From the NCBI GenBank assembly GCA_023954375.1, contig JAMLIC010000012.1:124001-188000 (forward strand): a stretch of DNA of 64,000 bases, read 5' to 3'. The translations under genes and the position numbers were made by a program. Shown here in pieces: positions 9,789-17,203 of the stretch (positions are counted from its first letter, which is position 1; each line of letters starts with the position of its first letter). Origin of the DNA: Planctomycetota bacterium (GTDB taxonomy: Bacteria; Planctomycetota; J058). The notes below the pieces were generated by a model. The model ran no database searches. It was not told the origin of the DNA and was given only the letters and a program-made list of their open reading frames with translations.

Positions 9789-10233
9789 GCGGAGCATGAT
9801 CGACGAGCTGCGCAAGCTCGTGCGCGAGCGGCGGCGCTACCCGCTCGAGGCCTACCTGTTCCTCTACCAGGCGCTCGACACGGCCCAGCGGCTCGTGGGC
9901 GAGAAGCGCCACGTGTCGGGGCAGGAGCTGCTCGAGGGCGTGCGCAAGCTCGCGATCGAGCAGTTCGGGCCGCTCGCCCTCATGGTGTTCCACCACTGGG
10001 GGATCCGCCGCACGCAGGACGTCGGCGAGATGGTCTTCAACCTCGTCGACCGCGAGCTCATGGGAAAGACCGACCAGGACAAGCGCGAGGACTTCGACGC
10101 CGTCTTCGACCTCGAGGAGGCCTTCTCGCCCGAGCGGCTCATGGCCGAGCAGGACCCCAAGCAGCTGATCCCCCCCTACCGCGTCTCGGCCCGTGACCTG
10201 CCCAGCGCGGCGAGGGCCTCGAACGCGCCGTGA
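9778..10233 (+). CDS. Minf_1886 family protein (Planctomycetes/Verrucomicrobia)
   Basis: The protein has 151 residues and matches the TIGR04138 family pattern well: YPLEAYLFLYQALD, RHVSGQELLEGVRKLA, EQFGPLALMVFHHWG, then DVGEMVFNLVDRELMGKTD and REDFD. Its biochemical role is unknown, but the family is a good taxonomic marker. The GTG at 9778 is used because GGAGGA lies just upstream; an ATG at 9796 is the alternative. It overlaps holB on the left and, by a 4-nt GTGA, the transporter gene on the right, so a three-gene operon with DNA replication and transport functions is likely. Confidence 0.9.
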   Translation: MGDERSMIDELRKLVRERRRYPLEAYLFLYQALDTAQRLVGEKRHVSGQELLEGVRKLAIEQFGPLALMVFHHWGIRRTQDVGEMVFNLVDRELMGKTDQDKREDFDAVFDLEEAFSPERLMAEQDPKQLIPPYRVSARDLPSAARASNAP

Positions 10234-11561
10234 CGACCCTCCAAGGGGTCGACCCGGTCACGAGCGCGGCGGTGGCCGACCAGCGCCGCCGCCGCCTGGT
10301 CCGCTGGGCGCTCGTCGTCGTGTTCGTCCTCGCCCTCCTGGGGCTCGGGTTCCACCTGAGCGACGTCACGAACCCGCTGCTGATCGGCCTCCTCCTGGCC
10401 TACGTCCTCAACCCCGTGGTCGAGGCGCTCGAGCGGCGCGGGTGGTCGCGCAACACCGCCGTCCTGGGGCTGTTCGGGGTCGTGTTCGTCGTCACCGCCG
10501 GCGCGCTCGTGTTCGCCGCGGTGAAGGCCGCCGACCACCTCGACGACCTCCGGCGCGTGATCGCCGGCGAGCGGGTTATCGACCTCCACGACCCGGCGCT
10601 CGCCCCCGCCGACCGCGAGCGGATCGCCCGCGGCTACGAGCTGGTCAAGCTCGACGAGCAGCACGCCTTCTTCGACGAGGACGGCGACGGCAAGCGCCGC
10701 GTCGGCCTCGCCGAGCAGATCGCCGCCTACGCGTCCGAGCACCTGGGCGCGCGCATGTCGCGCCAGGAGCTGGCGCAGCTGGCCCGCGCCTACCAGACCC
10801 AGGCGGCCGCCGTCCTGGGCGCGGGCGTCGAGATGTCGGCGGGGCTGCGCCGCTCGCTCGCCGAGCTCGGGACCTTCTTCGGCTACGTGCTCCTCGTCCC
10901 GCTCTACACGTTCTTCCTCCTCCAGTCGTTCTCGTCGCTGCGCGACGCGCTCCGCGACCACCTCCCGGGCGCCTACCGGGCGCGGATCGTCGACCTCTCG
11001 CGGAAGATCGACCGGCAGGTGGCCGCCTTCTTCCGCGGCAAGCTCATGCTCGCCCTCACCAAGGGCGCGGTCACGTGGATCGGCCTGTGGATCGCCGGCG
11101 TGCCCTTCGCCTTCTTCATCGGCATGGGCGCGGGGCTCCTCTCGGTCGTGCCGCTCCTCGGCCCCTTGTGCGGCGTCCCCCTGGCCGTCGTCCTCTCCTG
11201 GGAGGGGCCGGAGGGCTGGGCGCTCCGGGTCGTGTGGGTGCTCGCCGCCTTCCTCGCCGCCGAGGGGGTCGAGGCGGTCGTGCAGCCGGTGATCCTCGGC
11301 CGCGAGGTCGGGCTGAGCCCGCTGACGCTGATCCTCTCGCTCTTCGTGTTCGGCAAGCTGCTCGGGTTCTTCGGCGTCCTCCTGGCGGTGCCGATCGCCT
11401 GCATCGCCAAGATCCTCTTCACGGAGCTGGTCCTGCCCGAGATCCGGGCGCTCGCCGAGGAGCCTGGCCCACCCCTGCCGGCGCCCGCCGCGCCCCCGGC
11501 GCCCTCCACGGTCGCTCCGGACGTCGACGCCACCCCGCCGCCGCCGCCGGTCGGGGCGTGA
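10230..11561 (+). CDS. AI-2E family transporter (PF01594) with EF-hand-like insertion
   Basis: The protein has 443 residues and the family layout: two N-terminal helices (VVFVLALLGLGF, LLIGLLLAYVLNPVVEAL), a third near 80-98, a long soluble central segment, then five C-terminal helices with PLYTFFLL, VPLLGPLCGVPLAVV and PVILGREVGLSPLTLILS. Family members are auxin-efflux-like permeases or Na+/H+ antiporters. Unusually, the central segment contains DEDGDGK (149-155), the start of a calcium EF-hand loop, though the expected Glu at loop position 12 is Leu. The C-terminus is Pro/Ala-rich. The gene starts with a GTG that overlaps the previous stop by 4 nt. Confidence 0.88.
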   Translation: MTTLQGVDPVTSAAVADQRRRRLVRWALVVVFVLALLGLGFHLSDVTNPLLIGLLLAYVLNPVVEALERRGWSRNTAVLGLFGVVFVVTAGALVFAAVKAADHLDDLRRVIAGERVIDLHDPALAPADRERIARGYELVKLDEQHAFFDEDGDGKRRVGLAEQIAAYASEHLGARMSRQELAQLARAYQTQAAAVLGAGVEMSAGLRRSLAELGTFFGYVLLVPLYTFFLLQSFSSLRDALRDHLPGAYRARIVDLSRKIDRQVAAFFRGKLMLALTKGAVTWIGLWIAGVPFAFFIGMGAGLLSVVPLLGPLCGVPLAVVLSWEGPEGWALRVVWVLAAFLAAEGVEAVVQPVILGREVGLSPLTLILSLFVFGKLLGFFGVLLAVPIACIAKILFTELVLPEIRALAEEPGPPLPAPAAPPAPSTVAPDVDATPPPPPVGA

Positions 11562-11597
11562 TCGGACGGATGGTTTGCCACGCCGGCGGGGATCGCG

Positions 11598-11603
11598 TAC
11601 GCT
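11598..11603 (+). promoter_or_regulatory. -10 box of leaderless promoter (TACGCT) for fur
   Basis: TACGCT ends 7 nt before the GTG at 11611, within the 50 nt between the transporter stop and the fur start. No ribosome-binding site is visible. Confidence 0.5.
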
Positions 11604-11610
11604 CTCGCCC

Positions 11611-12105
11611 GTGGACGGCGGCGACGAGGCGGACACCTTCCAGCGCTTCCTCAGGACGCAGGGGCTGAAGCTCACCAGCCAGCGCGGCGCGATCCTCGAG
11701 CGCGTGCTGACGATCCGCAAGCACTTCTCCGCCGAGGAGCTGTTCGAGAGCCTGCGCGCCGACACGCAGGGGATCTCGAAGGCGACCGTCTACCGGACCC
11801 TCGCCCTGCTCGTGCAGGCGGGCCTCCTCGACGAGCACGACTTCGAGCGCGGGCACAAGCTCTACGAGCGCGCCGGGAACCACGCCCACCACGACCACCT
11901 GATCTGCGTCTCGTGCAGCCGGATCGTCGAGTTCCACAACGACGAGATCGAGGCGCTGCAGGAGCAGGTCGCGCGCGAGCACGCCTTCGAGATGGTCTCG
12001 CACACGCACCAGATCTTCGGCGTCTGCCCGCGCTGCAAGCGCGAGGGCGGGTCGCGCCAGCGCCGGGCGGCCTCGCGGCCGCGGGCGCCGACGCATCCGA
12101 GCTGA
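11611..12105 (+). CDS. fur: Fur-family metal-responsive repressor
   Basis: The protein has 164 residues. The winged-helix DNA-binding domain is at 10-85, with the recognition helix ISKATVYRTLALL. The metal-binding dimer domain follows, with HAHHDHLICVSC (H93, H94, H96, C99, C102) and a second pair CPRC (C139, C142), so both the regulatory histidine site and the structural Cys4 zinc site are present. The sequence is closest in feel to Fur rather than Zur or PerR, but specificity cannot be read from sequence alone. The GTG at 11611 is supported by the leaderless -10 box. The tail is basic and Pro/Ala-rich. Confidence 0.88.
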   Translation: MDGGDEADTFQRFLRTQGLKLTSQRGAILERVLTIRKHFSAEELFESLRADTQGISKATVYRTLALLVQAGLLDEHDFERGHKLYERAGNHAHHDHLICVSCSRIVEFHNDEIEALQEQVAREHAFEMVSHTHQIFGVCPRCKREGGSRQRRAASRPRAPTHPS

Positions 12106-12128
12106 CCGAGCCCCACGTCCTGGCCGGT

Positions 12129-12227
12129 CATGGGACACGAAGGCAACGAAGGCGACGGAGGACGCGGAGGAGATGTAAGGAAGACCTCCGTGTCCTTCGT
12201 GAACCTCCGTTGCCTCCGTGTCCCATG
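12129..12227. repeat. Long imperfect palindrome built of CACGGAGG/CACGAAGG units
   Basis: Arms of about 43 nt at 12129-12171 and 12185-12227 are reverse complements with around 85 percent identity; both ends read CATGGGACACG. Each arm is itself a run of 6-9 nt units such as ACGAAGGC, ACGGAGG and ACGCGGAGG. It lies between the converging fur and Rieske-oxidoreductase genes. Similar palindromes with other unit sequences lie at 17093-17193 and 50221-50327. Confidence 0.8.
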
Positions 12228-12271
12228 TGAGCCCACACGCTCGGCCCTCTTTGCATGAACGGCGAGCGCGC

Positions 12272-13858
12272 TCAGCCCACCTCGCCCCGCCGCTCCGGCT
12301 CCGGCCGCAGCGGCTCGGCGGCCGCCGGGCGCGCCTCGCGCTCGTCGGGCGCCGCCTCCTCCTCCAGCGAGACCGGCCGCAGGTCGGCCATCGGGGGTCC
12401 GGCGATCACCTTGCCCTGCGGGTCGAAGCGGCCGCCGTGGCAGGGGCAGTCCCAGGTCCGGTCGTCCCGGTTCCACTGCACGATGCAGCCCGCGTGCGTG
12501 CACTTGGGCGACATCGCGTGCAGCTTCCCGGTCGGGTCGCGGTAGAGGGCCAGCTTCTTGCCCTTCACCCGCGCCAGCTTGCCGTCGCCGGGCGGCAGGT
12601 CCTCGCCCCGGTCGGACGGCGCCGGCGCCAGGCGGTCGGCGACCCACCGGTAGGCCACGCTCGCGTTCTCGACCACGAAGCGGCGGGCGGCGGCGACGGG
12701 CTTCACACGGCTCGGGCTGTAGAGGTCGGCCCAGCCGTTCTCGTGGCCCTGGATCAGGTCCGCCAGGAGCTGCGCGCCGACGGTCCCGTAAGTGAGCCCG
12801 GTCCCGGAGTAGCCGGTCGAGACCCACACGTGCTGCGTGCCGGGGAGCCGGCCGATGAACGGCAGGCCGTCCACGGGCTCGAACAGGACCGCCGACCAGC
12901 GGCGCTCGATCGCGCGCACCGAGAAGCGCGAGCGGGCGAACTCGGCCAGGCGGGTGTAGCAGGCGGCCGTGTCGGTCTCGTGGCCGTGCTTCGTGTCGGC
13001 CCCGCCGATCACGAGCAGGTCGGGCCGCGCCGGCGACACGGCGCGGATGTAGTGGTACGGCGCGGCCGTGTCGAAGTAGAGGCCCAGCGGGGGCGGGTCG
13101 TCGACGCGGGCGACGAGGATGTAGGAGGTCAGCGGCTCGAGCCGCGTGTGGAGGCTGACGAGGAGCCCGATCGGCGAGTGGGTCGCCAGGACCACGTCGT
13201 TGGCGGTGACCGTCGCCCCGGTCGACACGCTGAGGCGGCAGGGCCGGCCGTCGTCCCAGCGGGTCACGCGCGTGCGCTCGAAGACGTGGCCGCCCTCCGC
13301 CGTCACCGCCGCCGCCAGGCCCTCGAGGTACTTGAGCGGGTGGAACACGGCCTGGTGCTCGAAGCGCAGGGCCGCCACGGCCAGCGACGAGTAGGGCAGC
13401 CCGTCCTGGCGGTGGACGAGCACGCCGGCCTCGCCGTAGCGGCGCGCCTCCTCGTCGAGGTGCGGGACCTTGGCCGGGGTCTCCGTCCAGCGGAACGCGG
13501 GCACCCGCTGGAAGTCGCAGTCGAGGCCGAGCCCGGCGCACAGCTCCCCGATCGTGTCGATCGCCCCGCGGCAGGACTCGACCGCGCGGCGGGCGCCGTC
13601 CTCGCCGAAGCGGCTGGCCAGCGTCGACAGCGGCTGGTCGAGCGCGACCGTCAGGTGCGCCGACGTCCCGCCGGTCGTGCCGTCGCCCAGCCGGCGCGCC
13701 TCGAGCACCGCCACCGACTTGCCGGCGCGCTGGAGCAGCAGCGCGGCGGTGAGCCCGGTGATCCCGCCCCCGACGATCGCCACGTCCACGTCGAGGTTCC
13801 GCTCGAGCCGCGGGTGGCCCGCGGCCGCGACCTCGTCCCTCCAGACGCTCTCCTGCAT
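12272..13858 (-). CDS. FAD-dependent (DAO-type) oxidoreductase with C-terminal Rieske domain
   Basis: The protein has 528 residues. The N-terminal Rossmann motif VAIVGGGITGLTAALLL binds FAD, followed by the DAO fold with GGTSAHL and a later FIGRLP and GYSGTGLTYG. The last 90 residues are a Rieske [2Fe-2S] domain with CTHAGC and CPCHGGRF. This fusion is a known family in many bacteria, where the substrate is undefined; amine or amino-acid oxidation is the usual suggestion. The ATG at 13858 follows GAGGGCGGC. The gene converges with fur and is divergent from the phosphoribosyltransferase operon. Confidence 0.92.
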   Translation of the reverse strand: MQESVWRDEVAAAGHPRLERNLDVDVAIVGGGITGLTAALLLQRAGKSVAVLEARRLGDGTTGGTSAHLTVALDQPLSTLASRFGEDGARRAVESCRGAIDTIGELCAGLGLDCDFQRVPAFRWTETPAKVPHLDEEARRYGEAGVLVHRQDGLPYSSLAVAALRFEHQAVFHPLKYLEGLAAAVTAEGGHVFERTRVTRWDDGRPCRLSVSTGATVTANDVVLATHSPIGLLVSLHTRLEPLTSYILVARVDDPPPLGLYFDTAAPYHYIRAVSPARPDLLVIGGADTKHGHETDTAACYTRLAEFARSRFSVRAIERRWSAVLFEPVDGLPFIGRLPGTQHVWVSTGYSGTGLTYGTVGAQLLADLIQGHENGWADLYSPSRVKPVAAARRFVVENASVAYRWVADRLAPAPSDRGEDLPPGDGKLARVKGKKLALYRDPTGKLHAMSPKCTHAGCIVQWNRDDRTWDCPCHGGRFDPQGKVIAGPPMADLRPVSLEEEAAPDEREARPAAAEPLRPEPERRGEVG

Positions 13859-14051
13859 GCCGCCCTCGCGCCCCCCTGGGAGTAAGGCCGAAGTGAAGGC
13901 ACGTCCGCGGCCGCGGCGCGCGGCGGCGCGCGCGGCCTGATGACTCCAGCCTAGCCCAGGCGCGCGGCGCGTCGATCGATGCATCCGGACGCTCCAACGG
14001 CGCCGCGACCTCCGCGTAGGGAAGGAGAGGGGGAGCGAGGGGGCCGGCCGC

Positions 14052-14756
14052 GTGCTGCCTTCGGACCGCGCGCGCCTCTACCACCACGTCTACGCCGACC
14101 GCGCCGAGGCCGGGCGCGTGCTGGGGGCGCATCTGGCGCGCGCGCTCGGCGAGGGGCGCGAGGACGTGCTCGTCCTGGCGCTGCCGCGCGGCGGGGTGCC
14201 CGTCGCGGCCGAGGTGGCGGACGCGCTCGACGCGCCGCTCGACCTGATGCTCGTGCGCAAGCTGGGGGTCCCGGGCCACGAGGAGCTGGCCATGGGCGCG
14301 ATCGCCAGCGGCGGGGTGCGCGTCCTCAACCAGGAGGTCGTCGACGCGCTCTCGATCTCGTCCGGGGTCGTCGAGGAGGTCACCCGGCGCGAGCAGGCCG
14401 AGCTCGAGCGCCGCGCGCGCGCCTACCGCGGCGACCGGCCGCCGCCGGGGCTCGCGGGGCGCACCCTCGTCCTCGTCGACGACGGGCTGGCGACGGGGGC
14501 GACCATGCGGGCCGCGGCCGGGGCCGCGCGTCAGGCCGGGCCGGCGCGGGTGGTCGTCGCCGTGCCCGTGGCCCCGGCGGAGACGCTGGACGCCCTGGCG
14601 CGCGACGCCGACGAGGTGGTGTGCCCGGCGACCCCGGCGCCGTTCTTCGGCGTCGGGCAGTGGTACGTCGACTTCGACCAGACGACCGACGACGAGGTGC
14701 GCGACCTCCTCGCCGCCGCCTGGCGGCGGCGCGCCCGCCCGGAGGTGTCGCCGTGA
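14052..14756 (+). CDS. Phosphoribosyltransferase-family protein
   Basis: The protein has 234 residues with a type I phosphoribosyltransferase fold: ALPRGGVPVAAEVADAL, LDLMLVRKLGVPGHEELAMGA and the PRPP loop LVLVDDGLATGATM. The substrate base is not known. It ends with GTGA, overlapping the next start by 4 nt. Genes of this type are commonly linked with erythromycin-esterase-like and dienelactone-hydrolase-like genes, as here, and are sometimes fused to the hydrolase. The GTG at 14052 has a long purine stretch upstream (GAAGGAGAGGGGGAGCGAGG), which probably serves as ribosome-binding region. Confidence 0.85.
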   Translation: MLPSDRARLYHHVYADRAEAGRVLGAHLARALGEGREDVLVLALPRGGVPVAAEVADALDAPLDLMLVRKLGVPGHEELAMGAIASGGVRVLNQEVVDALSISSGVVEEVTRREQAELERRARAYRGDRPPPGLAGRTLVLVDDGLATGATMRAAAGAARQAGPARVVVAVPVAPAETLDALARDADEVVCPATPAPFFGVGQWYVDFDQTTDDEVRDLLAAAWRRRARPEVSP

Positions 14757-16111
14757 TCCGCCGCGGGACCCTGCGCCGGGAGGGGCGGAGCGCCGACGCC
14801 CTGGCCCGCGCCCTCACGCCGGCCGTCCTCCCCCTCGACCGCGCGGGCGACTGGGACCCGCTCCTCGAGCGGGTGGGCGAGGCGCGCGTCGTCCTCCTGG
14901 GCGAGGCGACGCACGGGACGCAGGAGTTCTACGCCCTCCGCGCCGGGCTCACCCGGCGGCTGATCGAGGAGAAGGGCTTCACGCTCGTGGCGGTAGAGGC
15001 CGACTGGCCCGACGCCTACCGCGTGAACCGCTGGGTGCGCGGCGCCGGCCGCGACCGCGGGGCCGTCGAGGCGCTGGGCGACTTCCGCCGCTTCCCGCTC
15101 TGGATGTGGCGCAACACGGAGGTCGTTCGCTTCCTCGAGTGGCTGCGCGGCCACAACGACGGTCGCCCGGGCCCCGAGCGCGTGGGCTTCTACGGGCTGG
15201 ACCTCTACGGGCTCCACGCGTCGATCGAGGCCGTCGTCGCCTACCTCGAGCGCGTCGACCCGGCGGCCGCCGCGCGGGCGCGGCGCCGCTACGGCTGCCT
15301 CGACCACGCGACCGACGAGCCGCAGGAGCACGGCTGGAGCGTGAGCCTGCGCCTGCGCCGCGCCTGCCGCGACCAGGTCGTCGAGCAGCTGGTCGAGCTG
15401 CGCCGCGAGGCCGCCACCTACCTGGCCCGCGACGGGCTCGTGGCCGAGGACGAGCAGTTCTTCGCCGAGGAGAGCGCGCGGCTGATCGTCAGCGCCGAGG
15501 AGTACTACCGCGAGATGTTCGGCCGGCGGGTCAACACCTGGAACCTGCGCGACCGCCACATGCACGACGCCCTCGTGGCGCTGCTCGAGCACCTTTCGCG
15601 CCGCGGGCCCCCGGCCAAGGCGGTCGTGTGGGCGCACAACTCCCACGTGGGGGACGCGCGCGCCACCGAGCAGCACGACCAGGGCGAGCTCGACCTGGGG
15701 CAGCTGGCGCGCGAGCGCTGGAGCGGCGCGGCGGCGCTCGTCGGCTTCACCACGTACGCGGGCGAGGTCACGGCGGCGTCGTCGTGGGGGGGCGAGCTCG
15801 AGCGCAAGCGGGTGCGCCCCGCCCTGCACGGCAGCGTCGAGCAGGTCCTGCACGCCGTCGGCCGCGAGCGCCTCCTCCTGCCGCTCGACGAGGCGCGCGC
15901 GCGCGAGGCGCTCGACGAGCCGCGGCTCGAGCGCGCGATCGGGGTGATCTACCAGCCGCAGTCCGAGCGGCTGAGCCACTACCTGCGCTGCCACGTGCCC
16001 GAGCAGTTCGACGCGCTCGTGCACGTCGACCGGACCGCCGCGGTCGAGCCGCTCGACCGCACCTCGCAGTGGGAGGCCGGCGAGCCGGAGGCCTACCCCA
16101 CGGGGCTGTGA
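14753..16111 (+). CDS. Erythromycin-esterase-like protein (PF05139)
   Basis: The protein has 452 residues. The family's catalytic landmarks are present: GEATHGTQEFY (Glu and His), VAVEADWPDAYRVNRW (Glu) and VVWAHNSHVGDA (His), plus MWRNTEV and the late QWEAGEPEAYPTG. The GTG start at 14753 overlaps the upstream stop by 4 nt, with GGAGGT upstream. Although related to the macrolide esterases EreA/EreB, homologues in this operon context are widespread in soil bacteria and most have no shown macrolide activity, so resistance should not be assumed. The esterase, phosphoribosyltransferase and hydrolase probably act in one pathway that remains undefined. Confidence 0.9.
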   Translation: MIRRGTLRREGRSADALARALTPAVLPLDRAGDWDPLLERVGEARVVLLGEATHGTQEFYALRAGLTRRLIEEKGFTLVAVEADWPDAYRVNRWVRGAGRDRGAVEALGDFRRFPLWMWRNTEVVRFLEWLRGHNDGRPGPERVGFYGLDLYGLHASIEAVVAYLERVDPAAAARARRRYGCLDHATDEPQEHGWSVSLRLRRACRDQVVEQLVELRREAATYLARDGLVAEDEQFFAEESARLIVSAEEYYREMFGRRVNTWNLRDRHMHDALVALLEHLSRRGPPAKAVVWAHNSHVGDARATEQHDQGELDLGQLARERWSGAAALVGFTTYAGEVTAASSWGGELERKRVRPALHGSVEQVLHAVGRERLLLPLDEARAREALDEPRLERAIGVIYQPQSERLSHYLRCHVPEQFDALVHVDRTAAVEPLDRTSQWEAGEPEAYPTGL

Positions 16112-16120
16112 GCGAGGGTC

Positions 16121-16780
16121 ATGGACCGACGCACGATCGATCGGCGCGAGGTGTGGCTGCCGGCGGGCGGGGCGACGCTCGACGCGGCGCTGGCCCTGCC
16201 GCCGGGCGCGGCGGGGCTGGTGGTCTTCGCCCACGGCGGCGCCAGCGGCCGCTTCAGCCCGCCGAGCGAGCTCGTGGCCGCGCGCCTCGAGGAGGCCGGG
16301 CTGGCGACGCTGCTCCTCGACCTGCTCACGGAGGCCGAGGAGGAGCTCGACGCCCGGACCGGGCACCTGCGCTTCGACGTCGACCTCCTGGCGGCGCGCG
16401 TGGGGGCGGCGCTCACCTGGGCGGCGTCCCAGCCGGCCACGCGCGCGCTGCCGGTGGGCCTGTTCGGCGCGAGCACCGGGGCGGCGGCGGCGCTGATCGC
16501 GGCGGCGGACCACCCCGGGCGCGTGCGGGCGGTCGTCTCGCGCGGCGGGCGCCCCGACCTCGCGGCGGAGGCGCTGCGGCGCGTGCGCGCCCCGACGCTC
16601 CTGCTCGTCGGGGCACGCGACCAGGCCGCCCAGGACCTGCACCGCGCCGCGGCGCGTGAGCTCGTCCTGGCGGAGGCGAAGCTCCTCGTCGTGCCCGGGG
16701 CCGCCCTGCTCGACGAGCCCGGCGCGCTCGAGGAGGTGGCGCGGGCGGCCAGGGGGTGGTTCCGGGAGCACCTGAGATGA
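16121..16780 (+). CDS. Alpha/beta hydrolase (dienelactone-hydrolase-like)
   Basis: The protein has 219 residues. It has the oxyanion region VVFAHGGASGR, the nucleophile elbow GLFGASTGAAAAL (Ser in G-A-S-T-G), and strand-plus-Asp region TLLLVGARDQ. The usual third catalytic residue, His, is not seen: near the C-terminus the sequence reads VVPGAALLDEPG where many relatives have a His before F/L-x-E-P-G. The start lies 9 nt after the esterase stop. The TGA stop at 16778-16780 is followed with no gap by a dispersed repeat of family A. Confidence 0.85.
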   Translation: MDRRTIDRREVWLPAGGATLDAALALPPGAAGLVVFAHGGASGRFSPPSELVAARLEEAGLATLLLDLLTEAEEELDARTGHLRFDVDLLAARVGAALTWAASQPATRALPVGLFGASTGAAAALIAAADHPGRVRAVVSRGGRPDLAAEALRRVRAPTLLLVGARDQAAQDLHRAAARELVLAEAKLLVVPGAALLDEPGALEEVARAARGWFREHLR

Positions 16781-17075
16781 GTGATGCGCTCGCGAGGGGG
16801 GCGCGATCGGAGGGAGGCCCGGGCGAGGGCGTTCGGCCCGTCCCGCGCCTTTCGACGAGTGATGCGCTCGCGAGGGGGGCGCGATCGGAGGGAGGCCCGG
16901 GCGAGGGCGTTCGGCCCGTCCCGCGCCTCCCCATCGCTCGCTTGGGCGTGTAGGGCTCGGTCGCGAGGGGGGCGCGATCGGCGGGAGGCCCGGGCGAGGG
17001 CGTTCGGCCCGTCCCGCGCCTCCCCGTCGCTCGCTTGGGCGTGTAGGGCTCGGTCGCGAGGGGGCGCGATCGGCC
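16779..17075 (+). repeat. Repeat family A, four tandem units after a stop codon
   Basis: Units start at 16779, 16857, about 16950 and about 17043 (periods 78, 93, 93 nt); the last is cut short. The unit reads GAGTGATGCGCTCGCGAGG, then GGGGCGCGATCGG, a conserved GGCGTTCGGCCCGTCCCGCG and CCCCATCGCTCGCTTGGGCG. GCGATSGG-type and CCSATCGC segments can pair. The first unit abuts the TGA of the preceding gene in sense orientation. The open frames across it (repeating SDALARGARS) are not genes. Related copies are at 18529-18781 and 61232-61324. Confidence 0.8.
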
Positions 17076-17092
17076 CGGGGCCGGACCCCGAT

Positions 17093-17193
17093 CGAACACG
17101 AAGCCAACGACATCGACGACAGCGACGGAGGTCACGGAGGCTCATGGCTGAGCCTGCGTGACCTCCGTCGACCTTCGTGGCCGTCGTGTCCCG
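17093..17193. repeat. Long imperfect palindrome (second copy type)
   Basis: Arms at about 17093-17142 and 17150-17193 pair over most of their length (CGACGGAGGTCACG...AGGCTC against GAGCCTGCGTGACCTCCGTCG), with a 7-nt centre. Like the element at 12129 it is built from ACGA/ACGG units and lies between convergent genes (stops at 16780 and 17204). Confidence 0.75.
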
Positions 17194-17203
17194 GGTCGAC
17201 GGT

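Noticed and set aside
11862..14279. Long minus-strand open frame of about 800 codons
   Set aside because: It runs opposite and out of frame to fur, the Rieske oxidoreductase and the phosphoribosyltransferase. Its composition is the Arg/Pro/Ala-rich pattern of shadow frames in GC-rich DNA.
13979..14752. N-terminal extension of the erythromycin-esterase-like gene
   Set aside because: The frame is open but reads Arg/Pro/Gly-rich shadow sequence across the phosphoribosyltransferase gene. The GTG at 14753 has GGAGGT and a 4-nt overlap.
14753..16111. Macrolide-resistance gene
   Set aside because: Family and catalytic residues fit, but the operon context is that of widespread esterase-like proteins without shown macrolide activity.
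16779..17075. Possible CRISPR array (regular repeats)
   Set aside because: The whole unit repeats, including what would be spacers; no variable spacers and no cas genes.
16756..17161. Small open frames with repeated SDALARGARS / RSRGGRDRRE peptides
   Set aside because: These are translations of the family A tandem repeat in several frames, without conserved start signals.
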